Part shown: positions 1 through 9,246 of the stretch, in pieces
Numbering within the stretch: position 1 is the stretch's first letter
Layout of the letters: each line of letters starts with the position of its first letter
Source: DASXKD01 sp963707905
Lineage (GTDB): Bacteria > Actinomycetota > Actinomycetes > Streptosporangiales > Streptosporangiaceae
Direction: 5' to 3'
Assembly: GCA_963707905.1 (NCBI GenBank)
Contig: CAVPSA010000024.1
Location: 1 to 64,000 of the forward strand
Length of the DNA: 64,000 bases
Notes under the pieces: generated by a model
Told to the model about the DNA's origin: nothing
What the model saw: the letters and a program-made list of their open reading frames with translations, nothing else
The model's database searches: none
Made by a program: the position numbers and the translations under genes

Positions 1-707
1 TTTCCAGGGGGTGGCTGGCCGCCGGGGGAGAGTTGCTGGGGGTCGATGTCGAGCATCAAGACGCTGGTCAGCAGGTCGTCGGCTAGGCCGGGCAGGTCGC
101 TGGTGCGGCCGGCCAGGACGTGCTGGAGGACGACCTCGAGGATGCCGCCGACGATGATCTGGGCGGTGAGCCCGGGCTGGCGGCAGCTGGGCACCAGGTG
201 CTGGAGGTTGTCCTCGATGATCTCGGCGAACAGCGCCACGGCGGCGTTGCGCCGGGCGATGGCCCGCGGCCCGGCCGCCAGCACCTCCACGATGCCCGTC
301 CGGGCGGCCTGCGGGTCGGCGGCCAAGAACTGCAGGAAGGCCGTGATGCCGGCGCGCAGCCGCTCCAGTGCGGTGGTCTCGTTCAGGTAGGCGCGCCGCA
401 CTTGGGCGGCGGCTTGGTGCACCACGGCGTCGTAGGCGGCCACGAACGCGTCTTCTTTGTTCTTGAAGTGCTCGTAGAAAGTGCGCCGGGACACCCCGGC
501 GCGGGCGGTGATTGCTTCTACGCTCATCTCCGCGTAACCCCGCTCGGCACCGGCCAACAAGACTGCGGCCAGGATGCGTTCCCGCTGGTTGGCGGCGACG
601 GCGCTGGGCAACAGCCCGTGCCGGCCGCTGGGCAGCTGATCCGGCCGGCGCCTGGAGGCATCTCGGCGCCGGGCTCGGTTGCCGCTTGTTCCCGCTGGGT
701 CGGTCAT
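1..707 (-). CDS. TetR-family regulator, copy A (3' end beyond window)
   Basis: DNA-binding transcriptional repressor of the TetR/AcrR type. Residues about 40-90 hold the N-terminal helix-turn-helix (ERILAAVL, then ITARAGVSRRTFYEHFKNKE), followed by an all-helical ligand-binding half. Translation starts at the ATG at 705-707 and has no stop before the window edge. After residues SP it reads GGQPPPG, whereas copy B diverges here, so copy A keeps the native C-terminus. It is divergent from the secreted-protein gene at 1232, a usual place for a local TetR repressor. It differs from copy B by Leu/Ser in the first helix and Ile/Thr in QxIVGG. Family is certain; ligand and target are unknown. Confidence 0.85.
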   Translation of the reverse strand, partial: MTDPAGTSGNRARRRDASRRRPDQLPSGRHGLLPSAVAANQRERILAAVLLAGAERGYAEMSVEAITARAGVSRRTFYEHFKNKEDAFVAAYDAVVHQAAAQVRRAYLNETTALERLRAGITAFLQFLAADPQAARTGIVEVLAAGPRAIARRNAAVALFAEIIEDNLQHLVPSCRQPGLTAQIIVGGILEVVLQHVLAGRTSDLPGLADDLLTSVLMLDIDPQQLSPGGQPPPG

Positions 708-2118
708 CGCCGCCTCGCTGTCTTGGGGCCGCCGGGGTGCTTGGCAGGTTCCAGTTCGCGTTACTGTATACGGCTTCGTTTCTCATGGTCACGTACTGGG
801 GTGCTCGCCTAGCACCCGTCGCGGGTGCCCCGGCCCGGGGACATGGCAGCTGGGAGCGCGCTGAGCCTGGTCACACCGCCACTAGGGGATGCGCGAGCTT
901 TGTGATGGCTTGCAGGACATTGGCTGTTGACTCGGCCAACAGCGGAGTATTACTGTCAGGTAATCCAGGTACGATCGTGTCTCTCATCGCCCTTGTGGGT
1001 GCACTCCCCAACCCGAGGCAAAGGAAAGGGGCGCCAGGCTCATAGGGAATCACTAATGGACGTATCGAGGTAATAGCAGCCCATGGCCAGGTCCGCCATG
1101 ACGGGCGGTGTTAATGACTGCTTCGGCTCACTTCATCTCAGGCTTACATGACGAGTGATTAATCACGCTAGCGGCCTTTCGGCGTCGGCCAAGAAGGCAC
1201 AGCGGTAACACAGCGCGAAGATACTGGAGGATTGATGAAACGGTCAAACCGATCGCTCCGCCGCGTGTTCTTCATGAGTGCGACGGTAGTTGCCGCGGCA
1301 GCGCTAACGATTGCCGGGGTGACAACATCGGCGTTGGGCGCGCAGTCGAAACCGCACGCGGGCCCCTCCCAGATCGGGCCGGGGTACCCCCCGCCCGGGG
1401 GCATCTACACGAGTTTCATCAACTGCCCTCTCTATAACCAGCTCATGCACGAGTCGGTGGGCTTCACCGCGTGCACGGCCGGTCTCGCGACCAGTGGCTC
1501 GATCACGCTCGGCAACATCGTCACCCCGGTGGTGCGGCCGGTGAATGTTCAGTTCGGCTTCTGGGATGGGGTGAACCAGACCTACTACGCCGATGTCGTG
1601 CCGCCGCCCGCGGGGGTGTCGGCCATACTGACCACCAAGCCGGACCTGATCCCGGAGAGCCTGACCACGGCGCTGGGCTGCCCCAGCAGCAACCAGGTCG
1701 TCGAGAACCTGTGCGTGAAGGCGCAGAACTTCGGCGGGCGGTATCTCGACGTGTACGCGCTTGCCGAGGAAGCGGGCCCGATCACGAACTTCAACCTCCT
1801 CAGCTGGACGCAGCCGGTGATGTTCAAGCTGATCAACCCACTGCTGGGCAACAACTGCACCATCGGGACGATCGGCGACCCGGTCGTGCTCAACCCGACG
1901 CTCACCCTCGGCAGCGGGTCGCAGGAAACCGACCCGCACCCGAAAATACACCCGGACACCTTCGTCCTGGCCACCCAGTCCACGGCCAGCGACACCACGT
2001 TCTCGGCGCCCGGCGTCAGCGGCTGCGGGCCAGGCGGTGTGAAGAACATCGCGGTTGACGCAGCGCTTGACGCCTCAAGCGGCCTGCCCGCGGCGTCCGG
2101 GGCCAACAGCCTCACGCT
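17..2118. repeat. Tandem duplication, unit A
   Basis: First unit of a direct tandem duplication of about 2.1 kb containing the TetR gene, the divergent intergenic region and the first 295 codons of the secreted-protein gene. By eye it matches unit B with about ten differences, including A/G at 158, A/G near 556 and 643, one missing G near 791, T/C near 1000 and T/G near 1336. Confidence 0.95.
708..1231. promoter_or_regulatory. Divergent intergenic region, copy A, with 12-bp palindrome
   Basis: 524 bp between the divergent TetR and secreted-protein starts with no convincing gene. It holds a perfect palindrome GTGATTAATCAC at 1155-1166, 65 bp before the secreted-protein start, and an interrupted repeat ATTAC-N6-GTAAT at 949-964. 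Either could be the operator for the adjacent TetR protein. GGAGG lies 6 nt before the ATG at 1232. Confidence 0.5.
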
Positions 2119-2491
2119 GGCCGCTGGGGAGAGTTGCTGGGGGTCGATGTCGAGCATCAAGACGCTGGTCAGCAGGTCGTCGGCTAGGCCGGGCAGGTCG
2201 CTGGTGCGGCCGGCCAGGACGTGCTGGAGGACGACCTCGAGGATGCCGCCGACGATGGTCTGGGCGGTGAGCCCGGGCTGGCGGCAGCTGGGCACCAGGT
2301 GCTGGAGGTTGTCCTCGATGATCTCGGCGAACAGCGCCACGGCGGCGTTGCGCCGGGCGATGGCCCGCGGCCCGGCCGCCAGCACCTCCACGATGCCCGT
2401 CCGGGCGGCCTGCGGGTCGGCGGCCAAGAACTGCAGGAAGGCCGTGATGCCGGCGCGCAGCCGCTCCAGTGCGGTGGTCTCGTTCAGGTAG
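1232..2491 (+). pseudogene. Secreted protein copy A, 3' end replaced by antisense TetR
   Basis: The first 295 codons equal the intact copy at 3334 except Leu for Val near residue 35. At the duplication joint (2118) the frame runs into the complementary strand of the TetR gene and stays open by chance for 124 codons. The predicted 419-residue product therefore has a native signal peptide and main domain but a foreign, Arg/Ala/Gly-rich tail and lacks the native C-terminal 64 residues. It may still be exported, since the promoter and signal peptide are intact. Function of the parent is unknown. Confidence 0.8.
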
Positions 2492-2808
2492 GCGCGCCGC
2501 ACTTGGGCGGCGGCTTGGTGCACCACGGCGTCGTAGGCGGCCACGAACGCGTCTTCTTTGTTCTTGAAGTGCTCGTAGAAAGTGCGCCGGGACACCCCGG
2601 CGCGGGCGGTGATTGCTTCTACGCTCATCTCCGCGTAACCCCGCTCGGCACCGGCCGACAAGACTGCGGCCAGGATGCGTTCCCGCTGGTTGGCGGCGAC
2701 GGCGCTGGGCAACAGCCCGTGCCGGCCGCTGGGCAGCTGGTCCGGCCGGCGCCTGGAGGCATCTCGGCGCCGGGCTCGGTTGCCGCTTGTTCCCGCTGGG
2801 TCGGTCAT
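1585..2808 (-). pseudogene. TetR-family regulator copy B, fused to antisense secreted-protein sequence
   Basis: Residues 1-230 are a nearly complete TetR protein with helix-turn-helix identical to copy A. At 2119 the frame crosses the duplication joint into the antisense strand of the secreted-protein gene and continues 177 codons to a stop at 1585. Because the DNA-binding domain and nearly all of the ligand domain are present, the product might still bind operators; the long random tail could destabilise it. The start ATG at 2806-2808 is the same as in copy A. Confidence 0.8.
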
Positions 2809-4220
2809 CGCCGCCTCGCTGTCTTGGGGCCGCCGGGGTGCTTGGCAGGTTCCAGTTCGCGTTACTGTATACGGCTTCGTTTCTCATGGTCACGGTACTG
2901 GGGTGCTCGCCTAGCACCCGTCGCGGGTGCCCCGGCCCGGGGACATGGCAGCTGGGAGCGCGCTGAGCCTGGTCACACCGCCACTAGGGGATGCGCGAGC
3001 TTTGTGATGGCTTGCAGGACATTGGCTGTTGACTCGGCCAACAGCGGAGTATTACTGTCAGGTAATCCAGGTACGATCGTGTCTCTCATCGCCCTTGTGG
3101 GCGCACTCCCCAACCCGAGGCAAAGGAAAGGGGCGCCAGGCTCATAGGGAATCACTAATGGACGTATCGAGGTAATAGCAGCCCATGGCCAGGTCCGCCA
3201 TGACGGGCGGTGTTAATGACTGCTTCGGCTCACTTCATCTCAGGCTTACATGACGAGTGATTAATCACGCTAGCGGCCTTTCGGCGTCGGCCAAGAAGGC
3301 ACAGCGGTAACACAGCGCGAAGATACTGGAGGATTGATGAAACGGTCAAACCGATCGCTCCGCCGCGTGTTCTTCATGAGTGCGACGGTAGTTGCCGCGG
3401 CAGCGCTAACGATTGCCGGGGTGACAACATCGGCGGTGGGCGCGCAGTCGAAACCGCACGCGGGCCCCTCCCAGATCGGGCCGGGGTACCCCCCGCCCGG
3501 GGGCATCTACACGAGTTTCATCAACTGCCCTCTCTATAACCAGCTCATGCACGAGTCGGTGGGCTTCACCGCGTGCACGGCCGGTCTCGCGACCAGTGGC
3601 TCGATCACGCTCGGCAACATCGTCACCCCGGTGGTGCGGCCGGTGAATGTTCAGTTCGGCTTCTGGGATGGGGTGAACCAGACCTACTACGCCGATGTCG
3701 TGCCGCCGCCCGCGGGGGTGTCGGCCATACTGACCACCAAGCCGGACCTGATCCCGGAGAGCCTGACCACGGCGCTGGGCTGCCCCAGCAGCAACCAGGT
3801 CGTCGAGAACCTGTGCGTGAAGGCGCAGAACTTCGGCGGGCGGTATCTCGACGTGTACGCGCTTGCCGAGGAAGCGGGCCCGATCACGAACTTCAACCTC
3901 CTCAGCTGGACGCAGCCGGTGATGTTCAAGCTGATCAACCCACTGCTGGGCAACAACTGCACCATCGGGACGATCGGCGACCCGGTCGTGCTCAACCCGA
4001 CGCTCACCCTCGGCAGCGGGTCGCAGGAAACCGACCCGCACCCGAAAATACACCCGGACACCTTCGTCCTGGCCACCCAGTCCACGGCCAGCGACACCAC
4101 GTTCTCGGCGCCCGGCGTCAGCGGCTGCGGGCCAGGCGGTGTGAAGAACATCGCGGTTGACGCAGCGCTTGACGCCTCGAGTGGCCTGCCCGCGGCGTCC
4201 GGGGCCAACAGCCTCACGCT
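2119..4220. repeat. Tandem duplication, unit B
   Basis: Second unit. The novel joint is at 2113-2130, where coding sequence of the secreted protein (CACGCT) runs directly into TetR 3' sequence (GGCCGCTGGGGAGAG). Only about three bases (GCT) are shared by the two parental sites, which suggests illegitimate rather than homologous recombination. The offset between units is 2101 bp, becoming 2102 bp after a one-base indel. Confidence 0.95.
3257..3268. promoter_or_regulatory. Palindrome GTGATTAATCAC, copy B
   Basis: Second copy of the perfect 12-bp palindrome, 65 bp before the intact secreted-protein gene, inside the 2809-3333 intergenic region, which otherwise repeats 708-1231. It is AT-rich against a GC-rich background, a common trait of TetR or MarR operators. 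Operator role is inferred. Confidence 0.45.
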
Positions 4221-4413
4221 CACCGGTGCCTTCAACATCGCCGCCACCAGCGCGTCGCAGGACTCAGCGCTGCCGCAACCGCAAGACAATGCCAGGATCC
4301 TGCTGAACGCGTTCCTGGCCAGCGTCGGCACCCCCCCGCCCAGCGGGAGCCAGGCAACCCCCCTCTCCAGCGCCGCGCTGCACCAACTGCTCCAGCGCCT
4401 TGGTATGCACTAA
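3334..4413 (+). CDS. Secreted protein of unknown function (intact copy B)
   Basis: 359 residues. A Sec-type signal peptide is clear: basic MMKRSNRSLRRV, hydrophobic core to about residue 28, and an Ala-rich cleavage zone near SAVGA. The mature part is Pro/Gly/Asn-rich, with six widely spaced cysteines and no membrane segment after the signal, suggesting a disulfide-stabilised exported protein. No catalytic motif was recognised. The ATG has GGAGG 6 nt upstream. A strong hairpin follows the stop. It is paired with a divergent TetR gene, which probably controls it. This is the only copy with its native C-terminus. Confidence 0.8.
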   Translation: MMKRSNRSLRRVFFMSATVVAAAALTIAGVTTSAVGAQSKPHAGPSQIGPGYPPPGGIYTSFINCPLYNQLMHESVGFTACTAGLATSGSITLGNIVTPVVRPVNVQFGFWDGVNQTYYADVVPPPAGVSAILTTKPDLIPESLTTALGCPSSNQVVENLCVKAQNFGGRYLDVYALAEEAGPITNFNLLSWTQPVMFKLINPLLGNNCTIGTIGDPVVLNPTLTLGSGSQETDPHPKIHPDTFVLATQSTASDTTFSAPGVSGCGPGGVKNIAVDAALDASSGLPAASGANSLTLTGAFNIAATSASQDSALPQPQDNARILLNAFLASVGTPPPSGSQATPLSSAALHQLLQRLGMH

Positions 4414-4430
4414 CCCCAACCTGCAGCAAC

Positions 4431-4462
4431 CGAGGGAGCACCGGCCCGCCGGTGCTCCCTCG
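4431..4462 (+). terminator. Intrinsic-type terminator after the secreted-protein gene
   Basis: A perfect 14-bp stem (CGAGGGAGCACCGG with its complement) closes a 4-nt loop 17 nt after the stop codon. There is no real T-tract, as is usual for actinobacterial terminators. Confidence 0.75.
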
Positions 4463-4527
4463 AACATTTAGCGCGTCTCACCGGCAGGTCTTACCACTCG
4501 CATGCTGATGCATGGATTGGATCGGTC

Positions 4528-4647
4528 ATGGCTGGGCCTCTGGACAGGCAGATCGCCGACGATCTCCGCCGCAGGATCGAGTCAGGTGAAGTGACCCGGA
4601 GGGCGAAGGTGACCGAAGGCCACCCACATAATGACGACTCTGAATGA
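4528..4647 (+). pseudogene. GntR-family regulator, N-terminal relic
   Basis: A 39-codon frame beginning MAGPLDRQIADDLRRRIESG matches the first helix of GntR-type winged helix-turn-helix proteins (LYxQIADxLRxxIxSGE). The usual continuation with a Pro-Gly turn and the recognition helix is missing; the frame becomes unrelated (VTRRAKVTEG) and stops. Read as the 5' remnant of a deleted regulator gene. Confidence 0.6.
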
Positions 4648-4795
4648 CAGCAACGCCCAGCGCTGGGATTGACCCGGGCCGGGCATATCAGCCATGCCGC
4701 CGGCGGATGCGCGGGAACCGTCCCGGGGGTTCCGGAGGCTGGTTCCGCAGCGGGTGGTCTGCCCATTGGGGTGGGGACCGTGACGGGATTGGCTT

Positions 4796-5428
4796 ATGGT
4801 GGTCCCGGTGCGGGACGTGCCGTGGTGGGGGGTGCTCTCGTCCGCTGCTGCTCCGGTGTTGCTGGTGGGCGGGTGGACGGTTGCGGCCACGCTGCAGCCG
4901 GGCTCCTTTGACCAGGTGCGGCAGACCATTAGTGCCCTGGCCGCGCATGGTGCCGCTGACCGGCAGGTGATGAGCCTGGCGTTGCTGGGCCTGGGGGCTT
5001 GCCATGTCCTCACGGGGCTGGCGTTGCGGCCGGCGGCTCGGCCCGGGCGGGTGCTGCTGGTGACAGGTGGTGTGGCTACCGTGCTGGTGGCGGCCTTTCC
5101 CGTGCGGGTCGGCGCGGGGCGTTCAGTGCCGCATACCGTCGCGGCAGCGGTGGCGTTCATCGCCTTGGCGGCCTGGCCCGCCGTGGGCAGGAGGCGAGGG
5201 CCTGGCCTGCCGTGGGGGTTGCGGGCGGGGGTGTCCGCGGGTGCCAGTGCGGCACTGTTTGGCCTGCTCGGGTGGTTCTATGTGGAGTTGGGCACGGGGG
5301 GCTTGCAGGTGGGCCTGGCCGAGCGGGTGGCCGCAGGGGCGCAGGCGCTGTGGCCGCTGGTGGTGGTCATCACGTGTTATTGGAGGCAGTCCTTGGCCCG
5401 GAGGCCTTCAGCCAGCCCTGCCATGTAA
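4796..5428 (+). CDS. DUF998-type integral membrane protein
   Basis: 210 residues with about six hydrophobic helices separated by short Gly/Arg turns. The pattern GSFDQVRQTISALAAHGAAD after the first helix and the spacing of helices fit the DUF998 family of bacterial membrane proteins of unknown function. Charge distribution suggests short cytoplasmic loops. No Shine-Dalgarno is obvious at the ATG at 4796; the GTG codons immediately after are alternatives. No partner is evident, since the neighbours are a GntR relic and a convergent SRPBCC gene. Confidence 0.7.
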   Translation: MVVPVRDVPWWGVLSSAAAPVLLVGGWTVAATLQPGSFDQVRQTISALAAHGAADRQVMSLALLGLGACHVLTGLALRPAARPGRVLLVTGGVATVLVAAFPVRVGAGRSVPHTVAAAVAFIALAAWPAVGRRRGPGLPWGLRAGVSAGASAALFGLLGWFYVELGTGGLQVGLAERVAAGAQALWPLVVVITCYWRQSLARRPSASPAM

Positions 5429-5579
5429 ACGCGATCACCGCACGGTGGGGCGGCCGCGATCCTGACATTGAGAACTCAGTTCCGCACCGGGCCGGCCCGC
5501 GCGGCGATGTCGGGGGCGTGTCCGTGGACGCAGTCCATCTGCGAGTTGCCCGTCGATGGCCGGAAGCTTCGGCGCGGGC

Positions 5580-6053
5580 CTAATGAGAAGGATCGGCGGA
5601 TTCGGTGGCCGCCTTGATCCTTTCCAGGGTGACGCGCATGCCGTTCAGGTTGGTCCGCCGGCGTGCAGGCCCGGCTAGCATCCAGTACAGGCGCAGCAGC
5701 GGGGTGTCTGCCAGCTCAAATGACTCGGTCACGTCAGTGCCGCCCGCACTGGGCACCAGTTGGTAGCGCCAGGTGTTCACCGTGGCGCCGCCCGGCCCAG
5801 CCACGGTGAAGGCGAACTCGCGGCCCGGATCGCTCGCCACCACCGTGCAGGCAGTCCAGTAGACCGGCCCCCGGCCGTTACGCCGGACATGACCGCGGAA
5901 ACGCGCCCCGGCCTCCGGGCTGCGAGCGCCGCCAAGCCACTCCGCCTCGAAGGTCTCCGGGCTGAACTCCCCAACCCGGGTGACATCACTCACCAGATCC
6001 CAGACCCGGTCAGCAGGCGCCGCGATGTGGACCGTCACCGAACCACGCACCAC
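5580..6053 (-). CDS. SRPBCC (START-like) family protein
   Basis: 157 residues beginning VVRGSVTVHIAAPADRVWDL, the first strand of the helix-grip fold, then DVTRVGEFSPETFEAEW and a C-terminal long helix. This matches the polyketide cyclase/dehydrase-like SRPBCC family, whose cavity binds small hydrophobic ligands. GTG at 6053 is chosen because the fold begins there and GGTGG lies about 9 nt upstream; the frame extends further up but that part is Arg/Pro-rich and not protein-like. No catalytic role can be assigned. Confidence 0.75.
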   Translation of the reverse strand: MVRGSVTVHIAAPADRVWDLVSDVTRVGEFSPETFEAEWLGGARSPEAGARFRGHVRRNGRGPVYWTACTVVASDPGREFAFTVAGPGGATVNTWRYQLVPSAGGTDVTESFELADTPLLRLYWMLAGPARRRTNLNGMRVTLERIKAATESADPSH

Positions 6054-6089
6054 ACGAGCATAAGCCACCCAAACGGAGCGGGCCGGCGG

Positions 6090-6245
6090 GCGATGGCCGA
6101 CGGGCAGGACACCCCGGCGAGCAGGCTGTCGGCACGGCGGCCGGGCTTGGCGCGGGCTGGATCGCCCAGGCGGTGCCATTCCACGCCTCGGCCAGCGGGG
6201 CTTGGGGTGCCCGTCGCGCCGGTGCCTCCGACCGCGATGCAACCG
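6090..6245 (-). pseudogene. Relic of a beta-propeller repeat protein
   Basis: Three short segments in different frames line up with the actinobacterial repeat C-x-AVG ... PLAExWNGTxWxIQPxPxP ... SLLxGVSCxS: CIAVGGTGATGT, then LAEAWNGTAWAIQPAPSPAA, then ADSLLAGVSCPSA. At least two frameshifts separate them. Read as one decayed repeat unit of a Kelch/YWTD-like secreted protein; the rest of the gene is gone. Confidence 0.5.
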
Positions 6246-6344
6246 CGTGGCGCTGGGGCGGGGCCCGTGTGGAAAGCACGCCTCCGCCGCTGGGGCTCGG
6301 CACGGTCTGAGAGGCCCAGGTCGTGCCACCCCTAGAACCACGGC

Positions 6345-8810
6345 TTACCCGGGCGGGGGGCCGACCCGGTGGTCATCCCCGCGCGCCGCCCACGCGGCGA
6401 CCTGTGCCCTGGAGTTGAAATCCAGCTTCAGCAAAATGTTGGCAACGTGGCGGGCCGCGGTGGCCGGGCTGATCACGAGTTCCTGGGCAATGGCTTTGTT
6501 GCTGAGGCCCCGGACGATCAGGGCGACGATCTGGCGCTCACGGGGGGTCAGCCCGCCCGGGGAGGTTGCGCCGGCTGCGGCATCGCGGTCACCTGCGGCA
6601 GCAGGTGGCACGGCCAACGCCAGCTCGACGGCGGAGCTGGCCTCCAGGGCGGAGCCTTCCGCCCACAGCCGCGCGATAGCCTCCGGCCCGAGGCTGGCGG
6701 CCGCGGCGAGCATGCGCTCCGTCCGGGCGGCGGACGGCGGCGGCAGGTGCGCGGCCTCGCGCAGCGAGGCCGCGGCGGCGGCCAGCTGCACGGCCCGGTC
6801 CGGCCGATGCTCCTTCGCGGCGAGGGCGGCGAAGGCCTCAAGCCCGCGAATCATGCCGATGCGGTTGCCCATGGACCGGCTCATCCCGGTGCTCTCCGTC
6901 AGGTATTGCCGGGCGAGCCTGATCTCTCCCTGATCCATCGCGATCCGGCCGAGCCCGGCCAGGCAGCGCGCGATCTCCGGCCGGGCACTGACCTCGCGCA
7001 GAATGGCGAGCGCCTCAGCGTACCGCCGCTGCGCGCCGCCCGGGTCGCCAGTGAGCCTGGCCAGGTCGGCCAAGCCCAGCAGCGTCCGGGCGGCGCCCCA
7101 CTGCTGATCGATATCGCGCATGACGGCCAGCGCCGCCTCCGCGAGCCGTTGCGCCTCGCGCAGGTCGCCGCGCTGCCCGGCGGCGGCTGCCATGGTACCC
7201 AGGGCGTATCCCTCGTTCCACCGGTCGGCGGCCTGGATGGCGGTCGCGAGCGCCTGGCCCGCGCGGGCCGCGGCATCGCCGGCCTGGCCCGCGTGCAGCG
7301 AGGCCTCGGCCAGCAGGTTGAGGGCCGTCGACACCCAGAACTCTTCGCCGGCCGCCCGGCAGATCTCCAGTCCCTCCGCAGCCCGCGCCTCCGCGCTGGC
7401 GGGATCGCTGGCCAGGGCCAGCTGGGCCCGACCCACCAGAGCCGGACCCCGGACCGCGGCCGGAACCCCCGGCGCGTCGAGGCCGAGGAACGCGTCGAGC
7501 CACTCAGTGCCCTCAGCGAACGAGCCGCGCACGATCCAGACGGGCCGAGCGGCCGCGCAGATCCGCAGGCCCGTCTCGGCGTCTGGCTCGGCCAGGCAGT
7601 GGCTGAGCACCTGCCGCAGGTTGCCGGACTCGAAGTCAAACCGCTGGAACGTCTCCACCGTGGCCGACCATGGCGCCGGGATCAGCGCCATTCCCACCCG
7701 GTGCATATGCTCCACCTCGCGCAGCGAGTAATCACGCAGCCGCTGCCGCATCAGCGCTGTCTCGCCCGCCTCGGCCAGCCGGGACGCGGCGTAGTCGCGG
7801 ATCGTGTCGAGCATCCGGTACCTCGTCTGGGCGTGCGTCTGGGTATCGGCCACGACCAGTGACTTGTCGGCCAGCGAGGCCAGCAGGTCCAGCACGTCCG
7901 CTGCGGGCAGGTCATCACCGGAGCAGAGCTGCTCCGCCATCTCCAGCGACCAGCCGGCGAAGACCGACAGCCGCCGCAGCAGCACCTGCTCCCGCTCGGC
8001 CAGCAGGTCATAGCTCCAGTCGATCGCCGCGCGCAGCGTCCGTTGGCGCGGCGGCGCAGTCCGGTCGCCGCTGGTCAACAGCCGGAACCTGTCGTCCAGG
8101 CGGGCCACGATCTGCTCCACGGACAGCACCCGGACCCAGGCGGCCGCCAGCTCGATAGCCAGCGGCACGCCGTCCAGCGACCGGCAGAGCGCGGCGACCG
8201 CAGGCAAGTTGGCCGGAGTCAGCGCAAAACCAGGAACCGCCGCGGCGGCACGGTCACGGAACAAGCGGATCGCCTCGTAGCGCCTAAGCTCCTCTGGGCC
8301 CCCGGCCACACCGGGCTCGGGCAGCGATAGCGGCGGTACCTGCCAGACCGTCTCAGCTGCCACCCGCAGCGGCTCGCGGCTGGTCGCCAGCACGCGCAGC
8401 CCCGGCGAGCTGGCCAGCAGCCGGTGGCACAGGCGCGCGCACGAATCGATCAGGTGCTCGCAGTTGTCCAGCGCCAGCAGCAGCCGCCGCGGCCGCAGCG
8501 CGTCGGCCAGCGTATCGAGCAGCGGGCGCCCGGGTTCCTCCTCGACGCCGATGACCGACGCCACCCGCGACACCACCAGCTCGGGCTGGCGCAGGTCGCC
8601 GAGCTCGATGAACCACACCCCGTCCGGGAACTCGCCGGTCAGCTCGGCCAGGACCCGAAGGGCCAGCCGCGTCTTCCCGATGCCGCCCGACCCGCACAGC
8701 GTCACGGCGCGTATCGACAGCGCGAACTGACGCAGCTCGCCGAGTTCGCGCTCACGGCCGACAAAGCTGTTCGGCTCCTCGAAGCTACTGCGAACCTGAT
8801 CTAAGACCAT
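6345..8810 (-). CDS. LuxR-family regulator with N-terminal STAND ATPase
   Basis: 821 residues. Walker A GSGGIGKTRLA (about 40-50), Walker B LLLALDNCEHL (110-120) and the sensor-like ATSREPL define an AfsR/MalT-type STAND ATPase. Helical TPR-like repeats fill 350-730. The C-terminus (GLTPRERQIVALIVRGLSNK, about 755-815) is a LuxR/NarL helix-turn-helix. Such proteins oligomerise with ATP and ligand to activate transcription. The ATG has no Shine-Dalgarno in front, so translation may be leaderless. Targets unknown. Confidence 0.9.
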   Translation of the reverse strand: MVLDQVRSSFEEPNSFVGRERELGELRQFALSIRAVTLCGSGGIGKTRLALRVLAELTGEFPDGVWFIELGDLRQPELVVSRVASVIGVEEEPGRPLLDTLADALRPRRLLLALDNCEHLIDSCARLCHRLLASSPGLRVLATSREPLRVAAETVWQVPPLSLPEPGVAGGPEELRRYEAIRLFRDRAAAAVPGFALTPANLPAVAALCRSLDGVPLAIELAAAWVRVLSVEQIVARLDDRFRLLTSGDRTAPPRQRTLRAAIDWSYDLLAEREQVLLRRLSVFAGWSLEMAEQLCSGDDLPAADVLDLLASLADKSLVVADTQTHAQTRYRMLDTIRDYAASRLAEAGETALMRQRLRDYSLREVEHMHRVGMALIPAPWSATVETFQRFDFESGNLRQVLSHCLAEPDAETGLRICAAARPVWIVRGSFAEGTEWLDAFLGLDAPGVPAAVRGPALVGRAQLALASDPASAEARAAEGLEICRAAGEEFWVSTALNLLAEASLHAGQAGDAAARAGQALATAIQAADRWNEGYALGTMAAAAGQRGDLREAQRLAEAALAVMRDIDQQWGAARTLLGLADLARLTGDPGGAQRRYAEALAILREVSARPEIARCLAGLGRIAMDQGEIRLARQYLTESTGMSRSMGNRIGMIRGLEAFAALAAKEHRPDRAVQLAAAAASLREAAHLPPPSAARTERMLAAAASLGPEAIARLWAEGSALEASSAVELALAVPPAAAGDRDAAAGATSPGGLTPRERQIVALIVRGLSNKAIAQELVISPATAARHVANILLKLDFNSRAQVAAWAARGDDHRVGPPPG

Positions 8811-9033
8811 TTTCGAATCAGATCCTGGTTCTTCCGCATTCGGTCACGGAACCGCCGCGGCCGCGTGCTACCCATAGCGCCGGGCCAGTCGATTCAGGAG
8901 GCGATCCCATCGCATCGTGGGTTCTCCCTTGCTTGCCGCTTAGCCAGTAGTACCTTGCTAAGTTACCGCTACGCCCCGTACGGGACTCCGCCCGGAACGA
9001 GTGGCCCTTCGGGCAGTTTGGCTGACGGGCCGC

Positions 9034-9246
9034 GGATTCAGGGTCTGGTGGCGGCGGCCGCACGGCGCGTTCACGGCCGAGAACGCGGCAGCTCAACTCG
9101 GTGCGGCGTTCGGGTCCGTGACCTGCGTGCGCCCGCCCGGCCAGCTACCGGTGGTGATCCGCGACGCCGCGGTGGCCGCAGACTACGTGGCCAGTGCGAG
9201 TTGTCAGCGGGGTGCCCGCAGGCACGCGGACTACCGCGCCGGGTAG
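9034..9246 (+). pseudogene. SAM-dependent methyltransferase, C-terminal relic
   Basis: The frame contains FTAENAAAQLGAAFGSV followed by GQLPVVIRDAAVAADYVAS, which resembles the end of class I methyltransferases (FTxENGAxLLxxxFxSV, then LxVxDPAPVVAYVxS). The SAM-binding half is absent and no start is visible. It overlaps the 3' end of the opposing helicase gene. The other sequence in 8811-9033 shows nothing recognisable. Confidence 0.45.

Noticed and set aside
1..4220. Tandem duplication as a pure assembly artefact
   Set aside because: About ten scattered differences, including coding changes and an indel, are hard to explain by duplicated contigs; still worth a read check.
5429..5579. Possible gene or relic between DUF998 and SRPBCC genes
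   Set aside because: No frame in either direction gave a recognisable sequence.
6369..7862. 497-codon frame antisense to the LuxR ATPase
   Set aside because: Shadow of a gene with Walker motifs and LuxR helix-turn-helix.
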